A DNA stretch of 64,000 nucleotides from Nonomuraea cavernae (GCF_014646355.1 NZ_BMNH01000018.1:62001-126000); one strand, 5' to 3'. Shown: positions 6,775 to 15,368, counted from the stretch's first letter. The notes: generated by a model from the sequence alone, not told the origin. Numbers and translations: made by a program.

Positions 6775-9315
6775 TTACCTGCGGGGCTCGTTGGGGGTGT
6801 ATATGGCTGTGGGGTCGATCGGGTCGTCACCGTGCCTGGGCCGCTCGCCCAGCGCGTCGCCGCCGAGTTGCTGGTCCAGCCTGACCGTGGAGTCCGGCGC
6901 CGGCTCCCAGCCGCCCGACTGGTGCTGCGGCCGGTAGGCCTGCGGCTCGTACTGGCCCTGCTGAGGCTGCTGCGGGTGGCCGAACGGATCGTCGTGCGGC
7001 CTGGGCGGCTGACCCGAGTAGTCGGGTACGCGCAGGTCTCCCTGCGCGCCCGACAGGGAGTGCTGGTAGGTCTCGGCCTGCTGGTAGGCGTCCAGGAGCT
7101 GCTGGGAGCGCGGATCCACCGGCGGGTCGGGCTCCTGGTACGCGGGTGTCGCGTACTCGTGTCCCGAGTAGCCGGTGAAGGGCTGGCCGCCCTGCGCGGC
7201 GGCCGGCGGGTACGGCACGCTCGGCGCCGTCTCGGCGGCCGGGTAGACCGGGTCGGCGGGGGCGTTGAAGGCGTTGGGCTGCTGCCCGGCCGGCGCCCCG
7301 AACCCGCCGCTGTCCTGGGACGGCGCGTAGGAGTGCGCCGCCGGGCTGTAGGCGTTGGGCTGGCTGTCCGCGGGGACGTAGGGGGCCGGCTGGTAGCCGC
7401 TGTTGGGGAGCGTCTCCGACGGGGTGTACACCTGGGTCTGGTTGGTCGGCCCGTAGCCCTGGTCGGGCTGCCCGTAGGGCGTCCCCTGCGGGCTGTGCTC
7501 CGAGGATGGGGCCTGACCATAGGACGTTCCCTGCGGGCTGTGCCCCGAGGATGGGTCGGTCTGGCCGTAGGACGTTCCCTGTGGGCTGTGTCCCGGGGAT
7601 GGGTCGGGCTGCCCGTAGCCGCGCTGGTCGGGCCGGCCCGCCGACGAGCCGTGCTGGCCGAGCGGGGCCGCGGACTGGCCATGGCCCTGCTGGTCCGCCC
7701 GGCCGGGCGAGGAGTTCGACTGGCCGCCCGAAGGGTCGGTCTGGCCGTAACCGCGCTGGTCCGGCTGGCCGAACGCGTCCGGCCGGCCCGCCGGAAGATC
7801 GGTCTGCCCGTAACCGGGCTGACCCGACGGCAGATGATGCTGACCCGGCGACGTGTCGATGGAGCCCTGAGCCGCATCCGGCTGACCGTAGCCCTGGGGG
7901 TCGGGCTGGCCATAGGAGGGACCTTGCTGACCGTACCCCTGCGAGGGGTCGGCCTGGCCGTAACCGTGACCCTGCGCAGGGTCGGCCTGACCGTAGCCCT
8001 GTGAAGGGTCGGGCTGGCCGTAACCGCGCTGATCCGGCTGGCCGAACGCGTCCGGCCGGCCCGCCGCAGGATCGGTCTGCCCGTAACCGGGCTGACCCGA
8101 CGGCAGATGATGCTGACCCGGCGACGTGTCGATGGAGCCCTGAGCCGCATCCGGCTGACCATGGCCCTGCGGCTCGAGCTGGCCATAGGAGGAACCTTGC
8201 TGACCGTACCCCTGCGAGGGGTCGGCCTGGCCGTAACCGTGAGCCTGCGCAGGGTCGGCCTGACCGTAGCCCTGTGAGGGGTCGGGCTGGCCGTAACCGC
8301 GCTGGTCCGGCTGTCCGAACGCGTCCGGCCGGCCCGCCGCAGGATCGGTCTGCCCATAACCGGGCTGACCCGACGGCAGATGATGCTGACCCGGCGACGT
8401 GTCGATGGAGCCCTGAGCCGCATCCGGCTGACCGTAGCCCTGGGGGTCGGGCCCGAACGAGGGGTCCTGCTGAGGGTGGTGCTGGTCGGCCGGGGCGGCG
8501 GGCAGCGCGGCCCTGGGCTGGGGCGCGGGCTGCTGGTAGGGCTCCTGCTGCCCGTGTCCGGCCTGGACGTGGGACTGCTGGTCACGCGCGGGGCCGTCGG
8601 GGTGGCCGCCGAAACTCGGCGGCTGCGGGCTGTAACCAGGCTGCTGGCCGTACGAGGCGGGACCCTGACCGGGAGGCTGGTCGTAACCCGGCTGGTCGTA
8701 ACCCGGCTGGTCATATCCGGGCTGGTCATATCCGGGCTGGCCGTAACCGGGCTGGCCATAGGACGGCGGGCCCTGGCCGGGCGGCTGCTGGCCGTAGCCG
8801 GGCTGCTGGCCGTACGCGGGGGCGGCGTGCGGCGGCTGGCCGTGGCTCTGCGGGTAGGCGGGCCGTTCGGGCAGGACCTGCGGCAGCAGGTAGACCAGGG
8901 CGACGGCGGTCAGCGCGAGCAGGGGCACCCCGGTGAGCAGGAACTCCACCAGCGACCGGGCACCGTCGCCGGAGAAGAGGCCGAGGAGCAACGACAGGGC
9001 GCCGAACACCGTGGCGAGGCCGAGCGCCCCGGCCGCGATGGAGGTGATGGGCCTGGCCTTGGACGAGGGCGGCCCGACCTTGGTGACCAGCAGCACCGAT
9101 CCCAGGAGGAGCGCGGTCGTGACCGGGCTGGTGAAGCCGCCGAAACCGATGGCGGCGCGGTCGGCGAATGACAGGCCGACGCCGGCCATGCCCGATGGGC
9201 CGATCAGCACTCTGCCGATCGCCACCAGCACGTTCAGTCCGCCGGCCGCGAGCATCAGCCAGGCGGCCGGCTCTCTCAGCCGGGCGACGTCAAGTTTGCT
9301 CACAACTACCCCCAT
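6775..9315 (-). CDS. Long Gln/Pro/Gly/Tyr-rich membrane protein with four N-terminal helices
   Basis: An 846-aa protein. Residues about 1-150 hold four predicted membrane helices (WLMLAAGGLNVLVAIGRVLI; SPVTTALLLGSVLLVT; ITSIAAGALGLATVFGALSL; LLTGVPLLALTAVALVYLL), a layout resembling the DUF5336/34-kDa-antigen family of actinobacteria. The remaining ~690 residues are a low-complexity cytoplasmic or surface tail built from YGQ, GYGQP and DPSQGYGQ repeats, with a 91-residue unit present more than twice. The function is unknown; such tails may scaffold or phase-separate. The start is ATG 9315 or GTG 9303; neither has a perfect ribosome site. It is divergent from fbiA. The family assignment of the membrane part is tentative, and the tail is much longer than usual. 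Confidence 0.75.
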   Translation of the reverse strand: MGVVVSKLDVARLREPAAWLMLAAGGLNVLVAIGRVLIGPSGMAGVGLSFADRAAIGFGGFTSPVTTALLLGSVLLVTKVGPPSSKARPITSIAAGALGLATVFGALSLLLGLFSGDGARSLVEFLLTGVPLLALTAVALVYLLPQVLPERPAYPQSHGQPPHAAPAYGQQPGYGQQPPGQGPPSYGQPGYGQPGYDQPGYDQPGYDQPGYDQPPGQGPASYGQQPGYSPQPPSFGGHPDGPARDQQSHVQAGHGQQEPYQQPAPQPRAALPAAPADQHHPQQDPSFGPDPQGYGQPDAAQGSIDTSPGQHHLPSGQPGYGQTDPAAGRPDAFGQPDQRGYGQPDPSQGYGQADPAQAHGYGQADPSQGYGQQGSSYGQLEPQGHGQPDAAQGSIDTSPGQHHLPSGQPGYGQTDPAAGRPDAFGQPDQRGYGQPDPSQGYGQADPAQGHGYGQADPSQGYGQQGPSYGQPDPQGYGQPDAAQGSIDTSPGQHHLPSGQPGYGQTDLPAGRPDAFGQPDQRGYGQTDPSGGQSNSSPGRADQQGHGQSAAPLGQHGSSAGRPDQRGYGQPDPSPGHSPQGTSYGQTDPSSGHSPQGTSYGQAPSSEHSPQGTPYGQPDQGYGPTNQTQVYTPSETLPNSGYQPAPYVPADSQPNAYSPAAHSYAPSQDSGGFGAPAGQQPNAFNAPADPVYPAAETAPSVPYPPAAAQGGQPFTGYSGHEYATPAYQEPDPPVDPRSQQLLDAYQQAETYQHSLSGAQGDLRVPDYSGQPPRPHDDPFGHPQQPQQGQYEPQAYRPQHQSGGWEPAPDSTVRLDQQLGGDALGERPRHGDDPIDPTAIYTPNEPRR
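7741..8449. repeat. 273-bp tandem repeat (about 2.6 copies) inside the Gln/Pro-rich gene
   Basis: Copies begin at 7741, 8014 and 8287 (period exactly 273 bp, 91 codons); the third is cut off near 8449. Copies differ by only scattered substitutions. For example, the segment encoding GSIDTSPGQHHLPSGQPGYG recurs at the same offset in each. The high DNA identity indicates recent duplication or homogenisation rather than only protein-level constraint. Confidence 0.9.
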
Positions 9316-9483
9316 CGACCCTTTAGCCCGAAGGGAGTTTGCCACATCGCTGACTGTCACGACGGAGGTACCTGGAACCTCTTCAACCCCAAAAGCCGCA
9401 CTTCGACCACTATGACGGGTTTTTTGGCGGTAAAGCTGACTCCCCAGACAGGCGTGTCGGAGGCCGGTGGAAGACTGGGCCGC

Positions 9484-10422
9484 ATGCACATCGTCTCCCT
9501 CGCAGGCGGCATCGGCGGCGCCCGCTTCCTGCGTGGTCTGCGCGCGACCGCCCCGGATGCCCAGATAACCGTGATCGGCAACACCGGCGACGACATCACC
9601 CTGTTCGGCCTGCGGGTCTGTCCCGACCTCGACACGGTCATGTACACCCTCGGCCACGGCATCGACGAGGAGCAGGGCTGGGGTCGCGCCAAGGAGTCCC
9701 ACGTCGTCAAGGAGGAGCTGGCGGCCTACGGGGTCGAGCCGCAGTGGTTCGGGCTCGGCGACCGCGACTTCGCCACGCACATCGTCCGCTCGCAGATGCT
9801 GGAGGCGGGCTATCCGCTGTCGCAGATCACGCGGGCGCTGTGCGTCCGCTGGCAGCCCGGCGTCCGCCTGCTGCCGATGTCCGACGACCGCTGCGAGACC
9901 CACGTGGTGATCAGTGACGAGCAGGGCCGCCGCGCGATCCACTTCCAGGAGTGGTGGGTACGCCTGCGCGCCTCGGTCCCCGCCGAGTCGATCGCCCTGG
10001 TGGGCGTCGACACCGCACGACCCGCCCCTGGTGTGCTGGAGGCGATCGAAGAGGCCGACGTGGTGATCCTGCCTCCGTCCAACCCGGTGGTGAGCATCGG
10101 CACGATCCTGCAGGTCCCGGGCATCCGCGACGCGCTGCTGCCGAAGACCGTGGTGGGCGTCTCCCCCATCGTCGGCGGCGCGCCGGTGCGCGGCATGGCC
10201 GACGCCTGCCTCACGGCCATCGGCGTCGAGACCACGGCCCAGGCGGTGCTCGACCTCTACGGCGCCGACCTGATCGACGGATGGCTGGTGGCGCCCGAGG
10301 ACGAGGGGGTCGCCCTCGACGGCGTCCGCGTGGTCGCCGGGCCCATCATCATGCACGACGTCGACGCGGCCGCCGACATCGCCCGCACCGCTCTCGACCT
10401 GGCCCAGGAGCTCGCCCGATGA
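9484..10422 (+). CDS. fbiA: 2-phospho-L-lactate transferase (CofD/FbiA)
   Basis: A 312-aa cytoplasmic enzyme of coenzyme F420 biosynthesis. It transfers the phospholactyl or phosphoenolpyruvyl moiety from its GDP/GTP-derived activated form to the deazaflavin FO, giving F420-0 or dehydro-F420-0. The N terminus MHIVSLAGGIGGARFLRGL is the nucleotide-binding signature of the family, followed by TVIGNTGDDITLFGLRVCPD and PSNPVVSIGTILQVPGI. ATG 9484 is chosen because it starts directly at the conserved beta strand; an upstream frame from 9412 has no conservation. The stop overlaps fbiB as ATGA (10419-10422), so the two are translationally coupled, as Rv3261-Rv3262 are adjacent in M. tuberculosis. 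Confidence 0.95.
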   Translation: MHIVSLAGGIGGARFLRGLRATAPDAQITVIGNTGDDITLFGLRVCPDLDTVMYTLGHGIDEEQGWGRAKESHVVKEELAAYGVEPQWFGLGDRDFATHIVRSQMLEAGYPLSQITRALCVRWQPGVRLLPMSDDRCETHVVISDEQGRRAIHFQEWWVRLRASVPAESIALVGVDTARPAPGVLEAIEEADVVILPPSNPVVSIGTILQVPGIRDALLPKTVVGVSPIVGGAPVRGMADACLTAIGVETTAQAVLDLYGADLIDGWLVAPEDEGVALDGVRVVAGPIIMHDVDAAADIARTALDLAQELAR

Positions 10423-11891
10423 CCCCCGCCACCACCCCGCGTGACACTACCCCGCACGACATCCCACCGCACGACATCCCACCGCACGACATCCCACCGC
10501 ACGACACCACCCCCACATCGCCCCACACCACCCCGCACGACAACACACCGTCCAAGTCCGGCCCGCACGACCCACCCGACGGCACATCGACCGAGACCGA
10601 CCCGGCTCGCGCCGTGCCGTCCGTCGGCGGGACCGTCGAGGTGATCCCCGTGCTCGGCATCGGCGAGGTACGGCCGGGCGACGACGTGGCCGCCCTGTTG
10701 AAGGGCGCCGATCTGCGCGAGGGCGACATCGTCGTCATCACGTCCAAGATCGTCAGTAAGGCCGAGGGCCGGATCCGGCAGGCCCCCGACCGCGCCGCGG
10801 CGATCGAGGAGGAGACCGAGCGGGTGGTCGCCAGGCGCGGCGACACCGTGATCTCCCAGACCCGCCACGGCTTCGTGATGGCCGCGGCCGGGGTCGACAC
10901 CTCCAACACCGACCCCGGCACCGTCCTGCTGCTCCCCGAGGACCCCGACGCCTCGGCCCGGCGCATCCGGGCGGGCCTGCCCGCGGGCGTGGGCGTGATC
11001 GTCTCCGACACGTTCGGCCGCCCGTGGCGCCAGGGCCTGACCGACGTGGCCATCGGCGCCGCGGGAGTGACCCCGGTCGACGACTTCCGCGGGGCCGTCG
11101 ACTCCTACGGCAACCCGCTCAGCGCCACCGTGACCGCGCTGGCCGACGAGATCGCCTCGGCCGCCGAGCTGGTCAAGGGCAAGCTGGCCGGTGTCCCGGT
11201 CGCGATCGTGCGGGGTCTCGCCCATCTCGTCACGGCCGGCGACGGCCCGGGGGTCCGGCCGCTGCTCCGGCCCGCCGACGAGGACCTGTTCCGCTACGGG
11301 GCGCGCGACGTGGTGTTCGCCCGCCGTACGATCCGGGAGTTCTCCGCCGAGCCCGTCGATCCTGCGGCGGTGCGGCGGGCGGTGGCGGCGGGCATCGCGG
11401 CCCCGGCTCCCCACCACACGACGCCGTGGCGGTTCGTCCTGGTCGAGTCGGCCGAGACCCGAGGCAGGCTGCTCGACGCGATGCGCGAGGCCTGGATCAC
11501 CGATCTGCAAGGCGACGGCTTCACCGAGGAGTCGATCGCCAAGCGGGTCAGGCGCGGCGACGTGCTGCGCCGCGCCCCCTATCTGATCGTCCCCTGCCTG
11601 GTGATGGAGGGCTCCCACACCTACCGCGACGATCGGCGCAACGCGGCGGAGCGGGAGATGTTCGTGGTGGCCACCGGCGCGGGCGTCGAGAACCTCCTCA
11701 TCCAGCTCGCGGTCGAGGGGCTCGGCTCGGCGTGGGTGTCGTCCACGATGTTCTGCCGCCCGGTGGTCCGCGAAGTGCTCGACCTGCCCGGGTCGTGGGA
11801 TCCGATGGGGTGCGTCGCGGTCGGCCACGCCGCCGCCCCGCCCCGCGACCGGGCCCCGCGCGACCCGGGCGACTTCATCCTGACGCGCTGA
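10419..11891 (+). CDS. fbiB: Bifunctional F420:gamma-glutamyl ligase / nitroreductase-domain protein (FbiB)
   Basis: A 490-aa enzyme that adds glutamates to F420-0; its C-terminal FMN nitroreductase-like domain reduces dehydro-F420-0. The ligase domain starts at about residue 70 (VIPVLGIGEVRPGDDVAALL) and includes VITSKIVSKAEGR, GFVMAAAGVDTSN and SDTFGRPWRQGLTDVAIG. The second domain begins near RRTIREFSAEPVD and contains PAPHHTTPWRFVLVE and GLGSAWVSSTMFC. Compared with M. tuberculosis FbiB (448 aa, recalled) there is an extra N-terminal region of about 65 residues rich in His, Asp, Pro and Thr, built from PHDIP repeats. The ATG at 10419 overlaps the fbiA stop, but a GTG just before PSVGGTVEVIP could be the true start; the extension is in frame and open. 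Confidence 0.93.
   Translation: MTPATTPRDTTPHDIPPHDIPPHDIPPHDTTPTSPHTTPHDNTPSKSGPHDPPDGTSTETDPARAVPSVGGTVEVIPVLGIGEVRPGDDVAALLKGADLREGDIVVITSKIVSKAEGRIRQAPDRAAAIEEETERVVARRGDTVISQTRHGFVMAAAGVDTSNTDPGTVLLLPEDPDASARRIRAGLPAGVGVIVSDTFGRPWRQGLTDVAIGAAGVTPVDDFRGAVDSYGNPLSATVTALADEIASAAELVKGKLAGVPVAIVRGLAHLVTAGDGPGVRPLLRPADEDLFRYGARDVVFARRTIREFSAEPVDPAAVRRAVAAGIAAPAPHHTTPWRFVLVESAETRGRLLDAMREAWITDLQGDGFTEESIAKRVRRGDVLRRAPYLIVPCLVMEGSHTYRDDRRNAAEREMFVVATGAGVENLLIQLAVEGLGSAWVSSTMFCRPVVREVLDLPGSWDPMGCVAVGHAAAPPRDRAPRDPGDFILTR
10452..10511. repeat. 15-bp tandem repeat encoding PHDIP
   Basis: Three identical copies of CCGCACGACATCCCA (10452-10496) followed by a fourth altered copy to 10511. The unit is in frame with fbiB and encodes His-Asp-Ile-Pro-Pro. 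It lies in the unusual N-terminal extension of FbiB. Confidence 0.9.
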
Positions 11892-11929
11892 CACGATCAA
11901 CCCGGAGCAGTCAAGAACCATTTACCGTT

Positions 11930-11942
11930 AGGAAACTTTCCT
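11930..11942. promoter_or_regulatory. 13-bp palindrome upstream of the LPMO gene
   Basis: AGGAAACTTTCCT is a perfect hyphenated palindrome (6-bp arms, central C) located 40-52 bp before the LPMO start, in a locally AT-richer intergenic region. Its position fits an operator for a sugar-responsive repressor or activator of secreted polysaccharide-degrading enzymes. The DNA-binding partner is not identified from the sequence. Confidence 0.5.
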
Positions 11943-11981
11943 TTACATTAGGGCGAACCCCCCATGTAGAGGAGCACTCGC

Positions 11982-12725
11982 ATGCGAAGAACCCTCACGT
12001 TAGTCGCCGCGGCGGTGATCGCCATGGCCGGCACGATGATCGTCGCGCAGCCCGCGCTGGCTCACGGTTACATCAACTCACCCCCCAGCCGGCAGGCTCT
12101 CTGCGCCCAGGGCAAGGTGAGCGGCTGCGGTGACATCATCTACGAGCCGCAGAGCGTGGAAGGCCCCAAGGGCCAGCGCAACTGCCACGGCGGCGTCGCC
12201 CGCTTCGCCCAGCTCAGCGACGAGAGCAAGCCCTGGCCCGCGACCTCGGTCGGCACCTCGGTCACCTTCAACTGGACCCTCACGGCCCGGCACGCCACCA
12301 GCACGTGGGAGTACTACATCGGCGGCACCCGGGTGGCGGTGTTCAACGACGGCGGCCGGCAACCCGGCGCGACGGTCTCCCACGCCGTGAACCTGTCCGG
12401 GTTCTCCGGCAGGCAGAAGGTCCTCGCCATCTGGAACATCGCCGACACGGTCAACGCCTTCTACGCCTGCGTCGACCTGCAGATCGGCGGCGGTGGCGGA
12501 AACCCGACCCCCACTCCGACGCCGACGCCCACGCCGACGCAGCCGCCCCCCACCCCCACCCCCACCCCGACCTCGACGCCCGGAGGCACCTGGAAGGCCG
12601 GCACCGCCTACGCCGTCGGCTCCCAGGTCACCTACGCCGGCCTGACCTACCGGTGCATCCAGGCACACACCGCCCTCACCGGCTGGGAGCCGCCGAACGT
12701 CCCGGCGCTCTGGCAGCGCCTCTAG
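11982..12725 (+). CDS. Secreted AA10 lytic polysaccharide monooxygenase with C-terminal CBM5/12
   Basis: A 247-aa secreted copper enzyme that cleaves chitin or cellulose oxidatively. The signal peptide (residues 1-27) ends QPALA, so the mature protein starts at His28 (HGYINSPPSR), the N-terminal histidine of the copper brace; His104 in LTARHATSTWEYY is the second ligand. The catalytic domain runs to about residue 168 (NAFYACVDLQI). A Pro-Thr linker (about 175-200, many PTPTP units) joins a carbohydrate-binding module of family 5/12 (TWKAGTAYAVGSQVTYAGLT to WEPPNVPALWQ). The ATG at 11982 follows AGAGGAG. The monocistronic gene lies after fbiB with its own upstream region. Chitin versus cellulose specificity is not decided by sequence alone. 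Confidence 0.92.
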   Translation: MRRTLTLVAAAVIAMAGTMIVAQPALAHGYINSPPSRQALCAQGKVSGCGDIIYEPQSVEGPKGQRNCHGGVARFAQLSDESKPWPATSVGTSVTFNWTLTARHATSTWEYYIGGTRVAVFNDGGRQPGATVSHAVNLSGFSGRQKVLAIWNIADTVNAFYACVDLQIGGGGGNPTPTPTPTPTPTQPPPTPTPTPTSTPGGTWKAGTAYAVGSQVTYAGLTYRCIQAHTALTGWEPPNVPALWQRL

Positions 12726-12801
12726 AACCGGCGCCGTTCGGTCAGGGCCCGTTCGTCAGGGCCCGTGAACGAGGGAGCGGAGCCGCCGTGGAAGAGGTCC
12801 G

Positions 12802-13584
12802 TCACTCCGGGACACCCTCGCCACAGCAGCTCCGCTCCTCTGAGGCCCGTCGCCCGATGAGCGCCTCGATGCCGTCGAGCAGCAGATTGAGTCCGAAGAC
12901 GAAGTCCTCGTCCTCCACCCACCCCTCGGCGCCGCGCATGACGCCCGAGCGCATCGCGGCCGACAGGGCCGGGTAGGCCGCGGGGTCGAGCAAGCCGGCG
13001 AGCACCTCGCCGTACTCGGCGGCTCCGCCGATCGCGTGCTCTTCCGGCTGCGGGGCCCCGCCGCCGATGCCGTGGACGAGTGCGGCATCGGTGAGCGCGT
13101 AGCCCGTCAGGGTGCTGGCCACGTTGATCTTCTCTCCGTGATCGAGCCCCGTGCCGTCGAGAGCGGCCAGCGCCCGGTCGAACCACAGCAGCCGCCGTGG
13201 GCCCAGCGGCGGACTCAGCCGGCCGACGGACAGCAGCCACGCGTGCTCCAGCAGGAGGTCGCGCTGGATCCGGGTCCAGAGGGCGAGGTAGTCCCGCCAG
13301 GACCTGCCCTCCGGCTCGGGCGGCGGCGGGGCGACGCCGTCGGCCATGATGGTGAGCAGGTCGTCCTTGCTGCCGATGTACCTGTAGAGCGCGGTCGCCG
13401 CCACCCCGACCCGCGAGGCCACGCTGGCCATCGAGACCCCGCCCAAGCCTTCGGCGTCGGCGATCTCGATGGCGGCGGTGGTGATCGTGGCCAGATCCAG
13501 CCGAGGCCGGGGCCCCCGGCGTGGCACCGGCTCACGCCCCCACATGCGCTCCACCACGGACGGCAGCGGCCGCTCCTGCTCCAT
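12802..13584 (-). CDS. TetR-family transcriptional repressor
   Basis: A 260-aa TetR-type regulator. The N-terminal DNA-binding domain lies at about residues 32-80: LATITTAAIEIADAEGLGGV, then the helix-turn-helix VASRVGVAATALYRYIGSKDDL. The C-terminal ligand domain resembles the tetracycline-repressor type C-terminal group (LALWTRIQRDLLLEHAWLL). The ATG at 13584 has a strong AGGAGGGG ribosome site; a longer frame to 13605 is less likely. It is divergent from an ABC exporter operon with only 49 bp between the starts, so it most likely represses that operon and itself in response to a small molecule. The intergenic space contains TTAAGTTAA (13621-13629), a small palindrome. Confidence 0.9.
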   Translation of the reverse strand: MEQERPLPSVVERMWGREPVPRRGPRPRLDLATITTAAIEIADAEGLGGVSMASVASRVGVAATALYRYIGSKDDLLTIMADGVAPPPPEPEGRSWRDYLALWTRIQRDLLLEHAWLLSVGRLSPPLGPRRLLWFDRALAALDGTGLDHGEKINVASTLTGYALTDAALVHGIGGGAPQPEEHAIGGAAEYGEVLAGLLDPAAYPALSAAMRSGVMRGAEGWVEDEDFVFGLNLLLDGIEALIGRRASEERSCCGEGVPE

Positions 13585-13633
13585 CGAATCCCCTCCTTGA
13601 CCCACTCCTTGGATTGTGCATTAAGTTAAAACT

Positions 13634-14584
13634 ATGAACGTCATACACAGTACGTCATTCACAGATGCTGTACTCGTCCGAGGACTGACGAAGTCCTTCG
13701 GCAGCACGCAGGTGCTGGCCGGGATCGACCTGACCGTGCCCACCGGCTCGCTGCTGGCTCTGCTCGGCCCCAACGGCTCCGGCAAGACCACCACGGTGCG
13801 CATCCTGACCACACTGCTCGCCCCTGATGGCGGCACCGCCACGGTGGGCGGACACGACGTCACCCGCGAGGGCGTCGCGGTGCGCCGGTTGATCGGCCTG
13901 ACCTCCCAGCAGGCCACCGTGGACGGCCTGCTGACCGGGAGGGAGAACCTGGAGCTGTTCGCCGGCCTCTACCACCTGGGCCGGCGGCAGGCGCGGCGAC
14001 GGGCGCAGGAGCTCCTGGAGCGCTTCGATCTGGCCGCGGCCGCGAACCGGCGGGTCGCGACCTACTCCGGCGGGATGCGGCGCCGTCTCGACCTCGCGGC
14101 GAGCATGGTGTCAGCGCCACGGATCCTCTTCCTCGACGAGCCCACGACCGGGCTCGACCCCCGCAGCCGGGCCGAGCTGTGGTCGGTGATCCGCGAACTG
14201 CTGGCGGGCGGCACCACCATCCTGCTCACCACGCAGTACCTGGAGGAGGCCGACCAACTCGCCGACCGCATCGCGGTGATCAACGGCGGCCGCGTCGTGG
14301 CCGACGACTCCCCCGCCGCGCTGAAGCGCCAGGTCGGCGCCGAACGCCTGATACTGCGCCTGTCCCGTACCGAGGACGTCCCTCGCGCCAGATCGGCGCT
14401 CGGCGAGGCCGAAACGCGTCCCGGCGCGGGCGAACGCGAGATCACTCTGGCCGTCCAGGGCCCCGACCACCTGCGCCACACGCTGGACCTGCTGCATCGC
14501 GCGGGCGTCGTCGTCGAGCACGTGGCGTTGTCCACCCCGACCCTCAACGACGTCTTCTTCGAGCTCACGGCGGTCGCGGCATGA
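13634..14584 (+). CDS. ABC exporter ATP-binding protein, DrrA type
   Basis: A 316-aa ATPase subunit of a daunorubicin-resistance type ABC exporter. Motifs are complete: Walker A LLGPNGSGKTTTV near residue 50, Q-loop around GLTSQQATVDG, signature YSGGMRRRLDLAA, Walker B RILFLDEPTTGLDP and the H-loop region LTTQYLEEADQLADRI. The C-terminal part (LRLSRTEDVPRARSALGEAE onward) is the accessory domain seen in DrrA proteins. The ATG 13634 has no good ribosome site, so the message may be leaderless or weakly translated. It is coupled to the permease gene by an ATGA overlap (14581-14584) and faces the TetR gene, which probably regulates it. Confidence 0.92.
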   Translation: MNVIHSTSFTDAVLVRGLTKSFGSTQVLAGIDLTVPTGSLLALLGPNGSGKTTTVRILTTLLAPDGGTATVGGHDVTREGVAVRRLIGLTSQQATVDGLLTGRENLELFAGLYHLGRRQARRRAQELLERFDLAAAANRRVATYSGGMRRRLDLAASMVSAPRILFLDEPTTGLDPRSRAELWSVIRELLAGGTTILLTTQYLEEADQLADRIAVINGGRVVADDSPAALKRQVGAERLILRLSRTEDVPRARSALGEAETRPGAGEREITLAVQGPDHLRHTLDLLHRAGVVVEHVALSTPTLNDVFFELTAVAA

Positions 14585-15357
14585 GCGCCGCCCTGACCGC
14601 GGCGGGCGACCTGCACCGCCTCGTCGTCCGCAATCTGCGCCGCGAGCTGCGCATCCTCGACGGCCTCATCGTGAACACCGCTCTGCCCGTGATCATCATG
14701 GTGCTGTTCGTGTACGTCTTCGGCGGGGCGATCACCACCGGCTCCAGCGGGCTGGCCTACATCGACTTCGTGGTGCCCGCCGTGCTGCTCATGTCCGGCG
14801 GGTACGGCGCCGCGCTGACCGCCGTGAACATCGCCGACGACCTGACAGCGGGCATGATCGACCGGCTGCGCACGCTGCCGATCGGCGGCTGGACGGTCCC
14901 CGCCGGGCATGTGGTCGCCTCGGTGATCCGCAACGTGGCGGCGTCCGGATTCGCCCTGCTCGCGGCGGTCGCCCTGGGCTTTCGGCCGGATGCCACGCCG
15001 GCCGACTGGGCCCTGGCGCTGGCCGTGGTGACGGGGTACGTCCTGGCGATGTCGTCGCTGGCGGTGCTCTGGGGGCTGCTGGTCAGGTCGACCCAGGCGG
15101 CCGGCGCGTTCAGCTTCGTCGTACTCTTCCTGCCGTACCTGTCGGACGGGGTCGTACCGGCCGAAACCATGCCGGACGTGTTGCGCGACTTCGCCGAGAA
15201 CCAGCCGATCACTCCGATCGTGGCGACGCTCCGATCATTGCTCCTGAACCAGCCGATGGGCTCCTCCGGGGCGGTGACGGCAGCCTGGCTGGCGGGCATG
15301 GTGCTGGTCAGCGTGCCGATCGCGGCACTACTGTTCCGCCGCAGGACCTCCGCCTAG
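14581..15357 (+). CDS. ABC-2 type exporter permease, DrrB type
   Basis: A 258-aa membrane subunit that pairs with the upstream ATPase. It shows about six hydrophobic segments: TALPVIIMVLFVYVFGG, YIDFVVPAVLLMSGGYG, VIRNVAASGFALLAAVAL, WALALAVVTGYVLAMSSLAV, AGAFSFVVLFLPYLSD and WLAGMVLVSVPIAALLF. The conserved loop IADDLTAGMIDRLRTLPIGG is characteristic of ABC-2 permeases. Start ATG 14581 overlaps the ATPase stop. The substrate is unknown; homologues export hydrophobic drugs or lipids. Confidence 0.92.
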   Translation: MSAALTAAGDLHRLVVRNLRRELRILDGLIVNTALPVIIMVLFVYVFGGAITTGSSGLAYIDFVVPAVLLMSGGYGAALTAVNIADDLTAGMIDRLRTLPIGGWTVPAGHVVASVIRNVAASGFALLAAVALGFRPDATPADWALALAVVTGYVLAMSSLAVLWGLLVRSTQAAGAFSFVVLFLPYLSDGVVPAETMPDVLRDFAENQPITPIVATLRSLLLNQPMGSSGAVTAAWLAGMVLVSVPIAALLFRRRTSA

Positions 15358-15368
15358 CTCCGCTCGAC

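Noticed and set aside
9951..10418. Long open frame preceding fbiB in the same frame as FbiB
   Set aside because: It is the reading of fbiA in a wrong frame; FbiB begins at the ATG overlapping the fbiA stop or later.
10441..10515. CRISPR-like repetition in the fbiB start
   Set aside because: The units are 15 bp, contiguous with no spacers and in frame with fbiB, so it is a coding tandem repeat.
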